Source: Cinclus cinclus (Eukaryota; Chordata; Aves; Passeriformes; Cinclidae). Taken from it: a DNA stretch of 64,000 nucleotides. Shown here piece by piece: positions 25,701-36,885 of this stretch. Made by a program: the position numbers and the translations under genes. Within the stretch, counting starts at the first letter, position 1. Every line of letters begins with the position of its first letter. A model generated the notes under the pieces. It was not told the DNA's origin. It ran no database searches and worked only from the letters and a program-made list of their open reading frames with translations. Location of the stretch: assembly GCF_963662255.1 (NCBI RefSeq), contig NC_085046.1, positions 46,887,797 to 46,951,796 on the forward strand, given 5' to 3'.

Positions 25701-28700
25701 ATGCTACAAACAGTGTATCAGTAAATATCCCACTCACATGAGATTTCAGTGCCTTGGAGGGGAACACTGAAACTGGATGCAGCTATTTTACTGTAGTGCA
25801 AGTGCTGAACAATACTGTACTGGAAAAGTAGTGTGTAGTATGATCCTGCAGTCAAAACAAAAATTATATGAAATTGCTTCCATCAAGAAAAAGGGTGAAG
25901 AAGTATTAATTACAGAACAGCACATGTGAAGTAGCCAGCATTTACTTTGAGCTCTAAATTGATAAATAAAAAAAAAAAAGAAGAAGAAGAAGAAAATTAC
26001 TCAAAAGTGGTGTTTATAAAATGAAGAAGAAACATTATCCAAACCCTCCAAAACTCTAGGAATTCTTCTTTGGGAAACAGAATTAGTCATTCTAGTTTAT
26101 AATCTGAAAAGTTTCCAAGCAAATTGTTCTAATTTTTCAGGTATTTGCTAGAGCAGCCAGGGGGTTAAATACATTGCAGCACATTGTTGAAGATTATATA
26201 TGAGGTTTAAAAAAATCCCAAATAACAAAATCAGCTACAATTTGGCTACAAAAGTAATATCCAAAATTGTGAACAAATATCAGAGCACAGAACATTTTGC
26301 TGATAGGCTACAGAGTGCCTGGTATTCACACAGTGTGTTTCCAAGTAAATTAATGGCCAATGACTCATATGCCTCTAACAATACTATTCCAGGTAAAGGA
26401 CTGCTGTGGTTAGTGCAGAACTGCTCTGTTGTTAGAAACTGGGGAGTAAATAGCTCAGCTAGGCATGGACAGAAGCTGAGAATATGTACTTTTTCCCAAG
26501 ATATGTTTGAGGTTACCATAGAAGTTTTTTGTTCAAAGATCATCCTCACAGATTTAGCAACAGGAAGGTGCTTTTAAATATATCTGTGAAAACATGTATC
26601 TGTGTAGATTTTGTATCTATATATGCATGTGGGCATGCACATTTTTTCTTTTTTTTTTCTGTCTCTACTAAAATTGTACTGACATTTTCACTACAACTGG
26701 TCTTAACTGCCTAGATCAAGCCAGGAAGATCTCCAAATAACTGGCAAATAATTGACCTGTGGCATTGTTGGAGGCATATTTGGTTAACTGGCTCATCTCA
26801 GTGAGTCATGAACTCACAGAATATTAGGTTTTTTGTGGTACTATGGAGACTAGGATGAAGTAGCAGTAGAAAAGAGCTTGGCAGAAGAAAGTCAAAGTGC
26901 GTGTTGTTACTCGGAATTGTGATTTATGCATCCTAGCAAGAGATTAAAAATCTGTCTTCACTTGATTTTTTTGTTTCAAGTTAAGCTTTCTCTTTCCAGG
27001 CTACTTCCATGGTGCCTTGAGTTTTTAATTTAATGATGTGTATCACCAGGGTTTCCCTTCCTTCCAAATATTACTGTTTGAGAAACGTCATGTTATCTGC
27101 AAAACCACTTCAATAACATGCAATTTCTCTACAATGTTTATAAAGGTAGAAAGGGAATTTATTTTCAAGAGTGCATGCAGCAACATATACTACAAATGTA
27201 CTGGATGACAGCATTAGAAATATCTATTACCCTCAATAAAATGCCTTTATCTACTACTGAGATCTACTGTAAATAATAACTACTGGGGGTGTAGAGTGCT
27301 TGGCACTTCCCTAGTATTATCCCTTTTCTTTTAGGAATTATTTATGGAAGAAGAAAGCTGAAGAGGTCTATTTGTCAGCAGATGTTCATGGTCCAAGAAC
27401 AAAGTGGGGATCTGCAGAACATAATGATCTGCTATTGAACAGTGATCAGAAGGATAGGTTAGATTTTATTGTTTAATTTCCAAATGATTAAGATACTTAA
27501 CAAAAACCCAGGAATTAGTGGTGCAGTTCTTCTATGAAAACCTTGCAAGGGGAAGGCCATATATTTTTCAGAAGTGCTAAGGATCCTGCTGGGGCAACAG
27601 TGATATTTCTGAATTTCAGCTGTAGAGAAATCCTTCTATGATAATCCTGTACTGAAACACAAAAAGCAGAAATCTGAATGTAGGTACCTCATGGCTTAAT
27701 CTTCAGCATCCCCCCAGTGAATCACTTGTTGGATTGGAAGCTTTCCAATGCTAAGTATATAAGAAAGTGTTTAATCTCTTCTCAGAAGGCCAAAAGAGGC
27801 TGTAAAACTCCCTTCTCATTTTCTTGTAAGACAATTTTTTCAATTTACTGTGACTAACCATGTGTGTCCTATCTCATGTTCAAACAACAGTCTTAACAGA
27901 AGTTTGCTCTGGAGTCTTTATCATGGGTTAATTATTTTTAAATGGGCAATTTAATGCTTTCAGCTTCTGTGTAGGCCACATGCAGGTTCTTCTTGTACAC
28001 TCTGCCGATTCGTGGCATTTGTTCCAGGATTGTCTTAAAGGGAGAAAAGAATCATAGCAAATGCAAAAAAAGCATATACACACTTTAGTGTAACACCTAC
28101 CTGATCATGCTTCTCTTACAATTAGTTTGTCACATAACATGCAAATCATGATGTCTCAGAGCAATATTCATTTCTGGTTTTGTTTCTGTTCCATATGAAC
28201 CTGGATGAACCAGGGCCTTTTTTGAGTCTTGATAATGCTCCATGACAAGTGGATTCAGTTGGAGCACCAAGCAATTGACAAGGGCTCCTGAACCTGCTGA
28301 GTTAGCACGGGCCACTTGTACAGGGAGGCAGGTTGCGAGAGAGGAGATGGCAATGTGGGACAAAGCTAACAGAAGACACTCTCAGAATCTGGGACTTCTA
28401 ATATTTTTATCAGGACATTCAGAGGATTTATCTGAAAGACAGACTGTCATAATATCATCACTAGCTAAACCTCAAATTCTCCATTAATTTTTCTTCATCT
28501 TCTAATTCCTGACATCACAACAGCCCTGGTTTTACAGGTTATGCTGCTCTGGGGAACGGGAGACCCTGAAGGACAAATGCTGATTTCAAGAGAGCTTCTT
28601 CCACTCCCTGTCATCTGCCAGTATTTGCTATTTGGACTGTGCCAGACACTGCACCTTGCAAAAAAAGGATCCCAATTGAATGGCTTATACACCAAGCATG

Positions 28701-31700
28701 CTTCATTAAATCACACAGTGTCAGGTCACAGAATCACATACAGAGTATGCTGAGTTGTTAGAAGAGATCAACAAGGTTAATGGAATCCAACTCCTGACCC
28801 TGAACTGGACCATCTCCAAATGTTACAACCATGTGCCTGAGAGCACTGTCCAAATACTTCTTAAAGCTGTGACCACTTCCCTGGAGGGCCTGTTCCAGTG
28901 CCTGACCACACTCTGCATAAAAAACACTTTTCTAATATCAAACCAAAACATCCTCGGAACTCAGCTTCATGCCATTCCCTCAGGTCCTGTCACTGGGCAT
29001 CACAGAGAATAGATCAGTGTCTGCCACCTCCTCTTATCCTCTTGAGGAAGTCGCAGACTGCAATGAGGTCTCCCCTCAGTCTCCTCTTCTCCAGGCTGAA
29101 CAGACCAAGTGACTTCAGTTTTTAGCTTCAAATGTACTCTTTTGAGTGAATTTATACTCTCTAGGGCACTTGATCCTATAAATCATGAGCTAACAACAGT
29201 TTAAGATAAAATAACCAGTCTATTTTCCTCGTGGAGATCAGCAAAAAGAATATTTGGCACAAATCCTGCTTCTTCCCTTGAATTTGAGTCATTTGGATTA
29301 AGGATTTGAGAGGAATAAAATTAACAACCCTCAATCCTGGTAGCCAGACAAACTACATATTATTTTATCTACTTTCACTCTATGAGTATGCTTATGAAGG
29401 AAAAACATGTATCATGGCTCTCCACCCAGTCTGTACAGAAATACACAGTGGAATATTGACTTTTTGTGCAGTGGGCTTCATAAGTGTTTTTTGTGCATGA
29501 CAGAGAGGTTATACATACCCTCCCTACATTAAGGAAAATTGCCTCCTTGTTTCTAAGGAAGGAGGCATTGCAGGGATACTTCTCTCTGTGAAGAATGCAC
29601 TTTCCCCCAGTTAATCTGACGGTCTCAAATATTGATCCTTGTCAGTTCTTACTCTTGGCTTTTGTAACTTTCTAATTTGTTCTGTATTTACAAAGGAAAA
29701 TAAACAGGAATCTGAATCCTCACAAAATGAGGGGTTTAAAGGGAAATTTTTGGATATGATTTCTAATAATTCTGCTGAATTTACAGTATGTCCTTATTAC
29801 ATTATCTGGAGAAAGAAGCCTGCCTTTATGAGGGGGAAAAGAACCATAGGGAGTTTTACTGAATAGATTGAGCAATGACTCATAGAACTGGGAGAATAAT
29901 CTTCCCATATCAATCAAGTATTCATATGAAGGTACACAAATTACTGATATAAGTGCTTTCATCGAGCATGTTTAAACACCATATTATAATTAAATGGCAA
30001 TGTAAGACTAAACCAAAGGACAGGCAGTACTAGAGGGATGGGTGCAGAAATGAACTTATTGCATACATAAAGGTGATCAAACTCAGAGATTCAAATTCAA
30101 GTTTCATGTGCTATTCCTGCAAAGACATTGTTTTGAGATTAACAAGAAGTCTGAACATTCAGGCAGAAACCAAAATACTCATTTCAGAATGTGAAGCTGC
30201 TGCTTGAGATTTTGTCAAAGGCTGAATTTGTTCCAGATCATCTGTGTGATAAAGCTGAAACCAGTTTCAGGTAAACAGGAAATCCTGAAAATCTTTAATT
30301 TGGAGATGCCTTCAGATGGCTCCTGGTAAAAGCAGTCAACACAGCACTACAACCAAGGACCCTGCCAGTGAAAACAGTATTCATCAGCTCAATTTTCAGA
30401 CCAAAGTGACAATATAAAGCCAGACTAGGGAGTCTGAGTTGTACCTTGCCGACGCCGACTGTTGAGTTTCCTAAAGCAGGTGCCCTCCACAAGTCGATTG
30501 AGACGTTGCTGCTTGATCAGTTCTAAGATCTCTGGCTGAATCTTTTCCTTTAGTTCCCTTGGAAGAGAAAGTAGGCACTTGTCAAATTCAAAGACCATCC
30601 TCTTTCCTCTGAAACAGTCTCACAAGATGTTTCTGCAAGGCGTTTGAAGGGGACATCAGTGACAGACAAGCCCAGGTCAGAATCTAGTCTGTACCACAAA
30701 AGAAACTCTTTTCCTTTTAACAAAAAATGGGAGTCAGGATATATTTGTTGTAGACATCTCCTTGCTACCACATCAGTGTATGACTCAGGCAAGTTACTTG
30801 TTTTTATATTACTTTACTCATTCTAAAAATAACACTTGCTATAATGCATCAAAAAGATTTTTCCAGAGCAAATAATGCTATTTCATCATAGGAGCCCTGT
30901 GAAGCTTATTTAAGGGTCTGTCACCTTTTGTGGCATGATCCTATGCTGGTATACTTCTCTAGCACTATTATTTAGGGCAACGCAAGAAGGCTAGAACATT
31001 TTGTAACAATAAAAAGCAGGAAGCAATGCCACTGAGCAAAACTAATGATCAGCACTGTATTCTATTTCTTAATTTCATTTAATTTGATTACTTTATTATC
31101 ATCAGAATTTGTGGAAGACTAGCTCATGACTAGGGATCACCCAAGGACACAACTTCACCTTTGCTCAGGAGTGCAGAGACCCACAATACATCTTGAAATA
31201 ATCTTATATAGCCTTCAGAATATCCATTTTCTCCATCTTACTTTGATAAGAGTTCAACATGTCCAGAACTAGGCAGAAAACATATGCACATAATATTTAA
31301 AGTTTCATTTCATACACCATCTCATAAGTTCACAGATGTCTGAATTCATCAGCTATATCCTCAGATTAATTAAGAATACATAAAAGACAGGTTTAAACAA
31401 CAACTCGACAACAAGCCTAGTAAGTTTAAAAAAAATATAACTGAATGTGTAGAGGATTTATAAAATATGAAGTTTGTCAGAACCATAATTTTGCCTTGCT
31501 GTGCAAATTGGGTAGTACCAAAGATCATTCTGTCTGGCAGTATGTTCAGTAATCATAATCAAAAGGAAGCTAAGCTGTGGTATCCCACAGAGAGAACAAA
31601 AGATTTTCTCTTCTTGAAAACATAGGAAGCCCATTCTCTGCTGATTTCCACACTCATTTCGATCCTATGCCTTTGATCTGCCAAACCCCCACTGATATCA

Positions 31701-34700
31701 CTGCACATCCTTTGCTACAAAGAAGAGGCCTTTAAAATAAAATGCCCTCTTTTCCCTAGGTGTCAACAAAATGATTGGATGCATAATGCTTCATATTTAC
31801 AAACTGTGAAAATCTATCTGGTCAAGGAAGCATTGTAACTATAGAAACAGGCCATCTTTTGGAAATGCGTTTAGTCCTTTAGGACTTGAATTTCCAAGCA
31901 CTGTTGGTTTCTCGTTGGGATCTAAGATATAAATATGTAGAATGGTTAAATACAGTGATTAAAATAATTTTGTGCTTGAATAAATGTTTTGCCTTTACTG
32001 AGCTGATAAGCTTCCCTATGCCTCAGGTAAAACATGAGAGCAGGGGATGAAGATAACAGTGTTGAAACACAAGTGTGGATTACTCAGCAGTCCAGGATGC
32101 TGACTAAATCTCCAGCTGGACTAATTTCAAACATTCAAGAGTGGTATGAAGCATTTAAGTAGTTTACCTCAGAAACTGGATGGTTATCATTAAGTAGATG
32201 TTAAAGATATCATAACATTGTATTTGTAAGACGTTACCCAAAAAGCCAAAAATTAATGGGTCACCCAGCATATTAAGATCTGAATGTTTGCTTATAACAT
32301 TCTGTCTTCTGGCCTCTAATGCGCCACCTGCCCTTTATAAAACAGAGGAAGGGAAGGATTTTTTAACCAACCCAAAATTAAACAGGTAATTCTCTCTAAA
32401 ATACTTTGGTGCCTAAGGCAGACATTGCATGGGAGAAGGAGAGGTAAGAAAGAAGGGACCTCTTGATTCTTTGGTTATATTCTGGAGACCCTCTGCTCAC
32501 ATACATTTTCGCTCTCACAGTCATGAAGCTCAGTGTGCTACTCTCTTCTGTTTGATAGTCCTTGAACTTGATCACACAGAGGTGTTGGAGACAACTCATT
32601 ATTCCATGGAGAAAGTCTCTTGTAAGTCTGGACTTAGTGAAAACCTGTAAGACAATCAAGCCCTTGCCATGGTGACTTACTGCACTTACTGTCCTCAGCA
32701 GTTCATGCCAACACATGGTTACTCTGACTTGTATGGTTCTCAGCCATTTTTCTGACATCATGACTCCAGATATATTTTTGCGACGTGATCCTGCCCCTTA
32801 GTGCTCCTCACTGTCAAGGTTTCTGTTGCACCATTTTGAGGTGACAGAAATGGGTCAGAACAATCATACCACAGCATGCAAACAAAAGATATATTTCTTT
32901 GAAACTCTGTATTTCCTTCTGAAAGCTGTCTGAAGGCAATAGAATTCTGTTCCTCACAATTAGTGTCTAGAGACAGAAGGGTTAGGAAAAAATCTTTGTG
33001 CAAGAAGTATGCCCTCCTGCCTTATTTTAAAATCCATTAGGAAAAATGAGTTACAGGAAGATCATAAATGCAAATACATTTAGTGAATATTTATTTATTT
33101 ATTGTCTCTCAGATGACATTTGCTAAACAGTTTCTGCTTTTTCTGCTTTGCTAAACAGTTTCTTCTTCTGAAGAGAGAGAACAGACTAAGTCTAAGGAGG
33201 CAGTGACTTTAAAAACTGCCATTAATTTCCTACTGTGTTTCCGTCCCATAAGAATGTAAAAAGTTGGTGTGCTGGTGAGACAGAGGGGTTGAGGGAAACA
33301 CACATTAATATATATGATTGCTAATTTTGTGATCTCATTGATCTTAACACAGAAGGCAATATTAACACCAGTTACTTGTTTTTAAAATATCTGAAAATCA
33401 TTAGAAATTATTTTCAAGTTTTTTACATCAAACAAATTCTTCAGTACCAGTTAAAACTGTCTCCAGCTTTTACCTTTCCAGCTTAGAGTTAAGACTCACT
33501 CAATAGTGGTTTTCTTTCCAGGATGGGGCATATTATAGACATTTAAATTATTACAACACAATGGGAGAGTAATACCAGAACTGGTTTCATGTGTTTTGTC
33601 CTTTTACCTTTCCAGCATCTAGCTATTCTCCCTCTCCTGATCATGCATTCAGAGAAGGCAGTAGTGACTCTTCCCAACATTGCAGAGAAATATGTAATAT
33701 AAAAAGTTGAAAAGCACCCAGATACCTTCTTCTCTTTCCCTGTATGTTGCTGATTTTCACACAGATGTTACTTAGTAATAGCTCCCTAGTTGCCATTAAC
33801 TCTCCTTTAACCAGCAAGTCCCTAATGGGAGGCCAAATTTTTATCTAGCATGAACCCATCAGTGTTGCCATTTAATTTGTTAAGGAGATCTCTGGTCCTC
33901 TATAGGCCCACAGGATTCCTAGACAACTTCTTCTACAGCCATTCAAAATGCAACTGGGATACTTTACCATTTCACTATGGAAGGACATTTTGGATGATCA
34001 AAAACAATCCCAAATCCCTGATTCTATTCTGAAGGACTTTTTATTTTTCCTAATCAAAAGTAGGTATTGATAAAGCTTTATTTCATATGATACAACAATG
34101 CTCATATAAAAGAAACAGCTAATCCTTGCAAAATAAGGTTGATTTAGTTTTGAGGATCTAGGGAAATACTTTCCAGTTAACATTCAAACACAACTTCACT
34201 GAGGCTTCTCTTATCCAGCAGCTTGAACACTTAAAACTACAGTGCTTCATACAATGAATAGAAAAATAAAGAGTTATATCATATTCAAGGCAGAAAAAAC
34301 CATTCCCTGATTGCCATATTCTAAAGCATAATTAAACAAGGTCTGCTGATGTTACAGTCAGCAATGTGCACAATCTCTTTTAGCATATCTGCAAGGCTTT
34401 AAAATAAACAGCACAGCCAGGATTGCTCTTCTCATTCAGTCTCTTTCCTTACAATGGGGCCATGATTCTGTATTTCTATCTACTGTGCCATCTACACAAT
34501 TTTAGAGAGTTCAGTAAAGACTGTTTCTTTTCACAGTCAAGAACAAGTGATCATGGATGTAATCAAAATGCAAATGCATGGAGATAAATCTCTGCAAATG
34601 AAGTTGTGATTACATAAACACCTCATCGATTCACTTAGCCTTTATAGCCTTTAGGCTTAGCCTTTCTCCTGAATTTGAAATGATTCTCTGGTAACACTTT

Positions 34701-36330
34701 AGTTGCTTTTAGCTATTTGTGTTGGCTGTTTCACTTGTTTCATGATGGGAAAGGAGACTGCACTGTGGCAGCAACTAGCCAGGGTGAAAGATTCCACACT
34801 GGTAATAAAGAGCTTGCACAGGGCAATGGCAAGTCTTTCAATGCTAGGTGATGGTGCAAGAGAATATAAATAACTGACCTGTATCAAACTGTTGAGTCAT
34901 TGGGAAAGCAGGGAAGATGAGAAGCTTTGGTGACAAGCTTTGCAGTTCTGAGCAGCTTTGAACTGATAAATGTTGCAGGGGATTTGCAGGGGCTTTCTGA
35001 GCAGTGTAACAATACAAAACTAACTGGAACCATTTTTAGATTTTTAAGTGATGCATTACTGCAAGTGACATCAGTTCTATTTGGGCATTAGGTCATATTT
35101 TCCAACACACTGGAAACATAAAAGAAGCAGTCCCCCTTTGATCCACACTGGTATAGCTAAAATTTAGTTTATAATTCTATTTTGCTTGCACTTCCACTGT
35201 TGCCCTGCTGCCCCTGGAGGAATGTGTCCCCAGAGCCTGCACTTAGATATCTGTATCCTTTAGAAACAAATCAAAATTAATATACTCCTTCTGAATTATG
35301 CTCTGGTACAAATTAATTTCTGTATTTTGCCTTGGAAAAGGAGATTTAGATTATCATGAGCCATTCCACTTGCAACAGTCAGGATTTCTTGGCATTTCAG
35401 CTGATGCTTCTGGAGTCCTTAACACCTCTTGGCTGATGTCAAAAGGTTCCTGCTATTCTCAATACAACATTTGCACAGCACAGAGTCAGCATCTGTCCTG
35501 TGCAATCAGTTCAGCCACAGGCCCAGACTTAGTCCAGAGCCAAGTGCAGCATCCATTCTTCACATAACAGAACAAAGAGTATTCTGAGAAATGAGAAGGA
35601 GCTATGGAGGTAATATTAGCCTTCCATACTTTGCAGTAAATAACAAGCAAAGGACTGGCTAGCTGCCAGAATGTTGCTATTTACAATTAAGTAAATGAAT
35701 GCTTGTCATTAACACCAATTTATAATGTTATATACAAGGACAACTCTTTGGGAAATTCAGTGTGTATTGACTCCTCTTCTTCAGGGCTTCTCCCAGACTT
35801 GCTTAGAGAGGCCTTGAACAGGAGACAAAGTTGTGGTGTTTGATTAGTTTAATGTTTTTTTTGAAAGCCACAACCAGCTCCAAAATCAGGCTCACAATCA
35901 CACAGAGCTAGGAAATACCAAAGTACTGCTTCATATAAATAAACCATGTAAAATCCTGCTGGGATTTGCCAAATCTGGTTTCACTGAACTCAAGGAAAAA
36001 GTTATGATTCCCAGGAGAAGAAAACGTTATGTACTTTAAGTAGATGCCTCACTACTGCTTTTGAGCACAGCTCCCTGGACAGCTTTTCTCCCTGGGATTT
36101 CACAGAAGAGCTCATAAATGTCATTCTCACATGAAAAAACGAGTGGGGAGAGAAGACAATACTTACAGAATTGGACGAGACTGGAAATCTTCCTGGTTCA
36201 TTCTTTCAGACTGGCGTATTTTCAGTATTTCTGTGTAGCTGAGATTCTGAAGTTTGCTCTTGAATTGATCCAGAGAGCTAGGCTTGGTAGTGAGTGCTCT
36301 CATTATCTGTTCTTTCACTACCTGCATTAC
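5488..36330 (-). CDS. ELMO1: ELMO1, C-terminal part (last six coding exons)
   Basis: ELMO proteins have no catalytic activity. They bind DOCK1/DOCK2 to form a two-part exchange factor for Rac at the plasma membrane, driving engulfment of dead cells and cell migration. The joined coding exons are 36330-36167, 30557-30445, 23136-23029, 19531-19449, 14712-14635 and 5688-5488, 747 nt in all. They match human ELMO1 residues 480-727 as I remember that sequence, with only a few conservative differences (for example V to I, I to V, M to L). Exon lengths and phases close exactly, and no frameshift or internal stop is present, so the gene looks intact. The 5' exons, encoding the armadillo-like repeats and most of the ELMO domain, are outside the window. 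Paralogues ELMO2 and ELMO3 are less likely because the C-terminal peptide YDFVYDCN and the flanking residues fit ELMO1. Confidence 0.95.
6187..7684 (+). mobile_element. Solo LTR of a bird endogenous retrovirus, copy 1
   Basis: About 1.5 kb that starts TGTGCTGGTTTTACC and ends AAACCAAGACA, the TG...CA ends typical of LTRs. The flanking 5 bp are CTTTC on the left and TTTTC on the right, a target duplication with one mismatch. It has a GC-rich middle (6400-6700), an AATAAA at 7527-7532 followed by a T-rich stretch, and closes with GGTGCGTTGGCCGGGAAAC close to its 3' end. It aligns by eye with copies 2 and 3. No gag, pol or env reading frame is present. A 5-bp duplication would suit an ERVL-type or related avian group, but the family name is not certain. 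Confidence 0.8.
9891..11500 (+). mobile_element. Solo LTR, copy 2, perfect 5-bp target duplication
   Basis: This 1610-bp element starts TGTAGTGGTTTGCC and ends AACCCATGACA. It is flanked by AAGAG at 9886-9890 and again at 11501-11505, a clean 5-bp target-site duplication. The interior follows copy 1: a CTCTCAGAAGGTAAC segment, a GC-rich block at 10080-10560, an AATTAAA-like poly(A) region near 11365, then CTTGTTTTGCCTTCCTCCTAATCCC near the end. The GC-rich block gives several overlapping chance frames of 75-130 codons on both strands; none resembles a viral protein. A small local duplication (GGGGAGAGACAG) occurs near 10272-10296. Confidence 0.88.
13194..14545 (-). mobile_element. Solo LTR, copy 3, reverse orientation, perfect 5-bp target duplication
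   Basis: A 1352-bp element on the minus strand that starts TGTGCTGGTTTTGC (at 14545) and ends AACCAGGACA (at 13194). CCCAT flanks it on both sides (13189-13193 and 14546-14550). Its 5' part shares GAGAACTTCCTCTGTGA and the GACCAATTGGAG segment with copy 1. Its poly(A) signal is at 13329-13324 on the minus strand. A TCTA microsatellite (13646-13713) replaces a short segment present in copy 1. The 191-codon open frame at 13955-14530 on the + strand is antisense to the LTR and not a gene. Confidence 0.88.
13646..13713. repeat. (TCTA)n microsatellite, about 17 copies
   Basis: A near-perfect tetranucleotide run of 68 bp inside solo LTR copy 3. Flanking sequence on both sides matches copy 1 of the same LTR family, so the run grew after, or during, divergence of this copy. 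It is likely polymorphic. Confidence 0.95.
14635..14712 (-). CDS. ELMO1: ELMO1 coding exon, PH domain, residues about 636-661
   Basis: This 78-nt exon of 26 codons is phase 0 at both ends. The acceptor is TTGTTCCAG and the donor is GTAAGT after CATGAA. It encodes [19 protein letters not shown] and IAPDKHE, the last strands of the PH domain. Human has SNC where this has SSG, the most changed spot in the visible protein; it sits in a loop between strands. Being symmetric, the exon could be skipped without a frameshift. Confidence 0.95.
14713..19448 (-). other. ELMO1: ELMO1 intron, 4.7 kb
   Basis: From the donor GTATGG at 19448 to the acceptor CCAG at 14713. AT-rich unique sequence; the one clear feature is the GGGGA pentamer repeat at 16875-16934. 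Open frames of 60-90 codons in it have no supporting splice or family evidence. Confidence 0.8.
16875..16934. repeat. (GGGGA)12 tandem repeat
   Basis: Twelve perfect copies of a 5-bp unit on the + strand. With runs of four G at 5-bp spacing, it is a strong candidate for G-quadruplex formation on the strand opposite to the ELMO1 coding strand. Confidence 0.95.
19449..19531 (-). CDS. ELMO1: ELMO1 coding exon, PH domain, residues about 608-635
   Basis: This 83-nt exon follows a TTTTAATGCAG acceptor and ends AAACAAAACAAG before GTATGG. With the T from the upstream exon it encodes [20 protein letters not shown] followed by KGALKQNK. The only visible difference from human is AVLTG for AVVTG. It lies in the middle strands of the PH domain and ends in phase 0. 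Confidence 0.95.
19532..23028 (-). other. ELMO1: ELMO1 intron, 3.5 kb
   Basis: Bounded by GTAAGT at 23028 and TGCAG at 19532. Unique AT-rich DNA with no recognised repeat family. A 17-bp direct duplication (AATATGAAAACCTGT) occurs at about 20375-20406. Confidence 0.8.
23029..23136 (-). CDS. ELMO1: ELMO1 coding exon, PH domain, residues about 572-607
   Basis: This 108-nt exon starts with AC, completing Asp, and ends with the single T of a Leu codon before GTAAGT. It reads [20 protein letters not shown] then [16 protein letters not shown], apparently identical to human. It forms the early strands of the PH domain. In ELMO1 this domain supports the DOCK interaction and does not bind phosphoinositides strongly. 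It is too short and interrupted to show as a long open frame; it was found by reading the minus strand between the neighbouring exons. Confidence 0.94.
25968..25994. repeat. A-rich/(AAG)n tract
   Basis: A run of A followed by about five AAG units on the + strand, ending AAAATTAC. A short simple repeat with no flanking element identified. Confidence 0.8.
27960..28033 (-). other. Exon-like segment of unknown status in an ELMO1 intron
   Basis: On the minus strand a pyrimidine tract (TTCTTTTCTCCCTTTAAG) precedes 74 nt that are clearly richer in GC than the flanks. Spliced after the ELMO1 exon that ends at 30445, it would stay open for 24 codons (starting [12 protein letters not shown]) to a TGA at 27962-27960. 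All three minus frames are open across most of it, so openness alone is weak evidence. I see no good downstream donor and no AATAAA close by. It may be a cryptic exon, a conserved non-coding element, or chance. Confidence 0.2.
28723..29120 (-). mobile_element. CR1 LINE fragment, 3' part
   Basis: On the + strand it begins near TCACAGAATCAC, the reverse complement of the CR1 3' end (GTGATTCTGTGA), and runs through CCACTTCCCTGGAGGGCCTG, a segment close to CR1 antisense sequence, to CTCCTCTTCTCCAGGCTGAA. This is the usual 5'-truncated CR1 copy of birds, about 400 bp, in the same orientation as ELMO1. It is old, with many substitutions and no coding capacity left. Confidence 0.85.
30445..30557 (-). 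CDS. ELMO1: ELMO1 coding exon, residues about 534-571
   Basis: This 113-nt exon has a pyrimidine-rich acceptor ending CCAAG and a GTAC donor after GGCAAG. It completes the Leu codon from the previous exon and ends with the first base of an Asp codon. It encodes [17 protein letters not shown], the helix before the PH domain, then [20 protein letters not shown], the first strand of the PH domain. The one difference I see from human is Ser for Ala in LNSRRRQ. The clustered arginines are conserved. Confidence 0.95.
30558..36166 (-). other. ELMO1: ELMO1 intron, 5.6 kb
   Basis: Bounded by GTAAGT at 36166 and CCAAG at 30558. AT-rich unique DNA. A 17-bp direct repeat (TTGCTAAACAGTTTCT) near 33120-33165 is the only small structure noted; no exon or mobile element was recognised. 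Confidence 0.8.
36167..36330 (-). CDS. ELMO1: ELMO1 coding exon, residues about 480-534
   Basis: This 164-nt exon begins in phase 0 after a TGCAG acceptor and ends CGTCCAATTCT before a GTAAGT donor, leaving two bases of a Leu codon. It encodes the end of the ELMO domain and the charged helix leading to the PH domain; recognisable pieces are [25 protein letters not shown] and [13 protein letters not shown]. The second codon is ATG. In human ELMO1 this Met (residue 481) is the first residue of the 247-residue isoform 2, so the same exon may be the first coding exon of a short transcript here. The human protein has Val where this one has Ile in EQIMRAL. Confidence 0.95.
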
Positions 36331-36611
36331 CTGCAGTTAATAAGGAAAGAAAATGAAGCTGTGTTAACACTTGCTGTTTTTTTGTTTCAAATCTTACTCT
36401 AGGTCACACTAAGGTTTCTAGATATAGAAGATGACTAGTACTATGTGGTCTCTTTAGACTTTTCAGCAACATAACCAGAAAATAAGCCAACTTCTGACAG
36501 GGCATCACAGCCTACATCAAAAGCTCATCTGCTCTGTGACCAAAGTGGAGTTTTTTTGAGGGTGGGGGAGGGTTGCTAACTATCCCATTCCTTCCTTTTA
36601 ACCCTTACACC

Positions 36612-36885
36612 CAGAGGCAATGGGTACACACTGGAATATGGGAAACAATTTAAACACCCGTTAAACGCTGCTAAACACCAGGAAACACTTTTTAACTGTG
36701 AGGATGATCAAACACTTGCACAGGTTGCCCAGGGAGGTGATGGATTCTCCATCCTTGGAGATACTAAAAAACTGTCTGGACATGGTCCTAGGCAACTGGC
36801 TCTGTGTGGCCTTGCTTGAGGGAAGGCTGACCAGATGACTTCCAGAGGTTGCTTCCAACCTTAACCACTCAGAGATTCTGTGAGA
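36612..36885 (+). mobile_element. CR1 LINE 3' fragment
   Basis: Typical CR1 tail: GAGGCAATGGGTACACACTG, then CACAGGTTGCCCAGGGAGGT, TCCATCCTTGGAGATACT, GAGGTTGCTTCCAACCTTAA and finally AGATTCTGTGAG at the end. It is 5'-truncated, about 270 bp, opposite in orientation to ELMO1, and ends about 280 bp from the exon acceptor. Confidence 0.92.

Larger units (their letters stand above)
23137..30444 (-). other. ELMO1: ELMO1 intron, 7.3 kb
   Basis: Bounded by GTAC at 30444 and CAACAG at 23137. It contains a CR1 fragment (28723-29120), a short A/AAG tract (25968-25994) and an exon-like segment at 27960-28033. The rest is unique AT-rich sequence without visible features. Confidence 0.8.
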
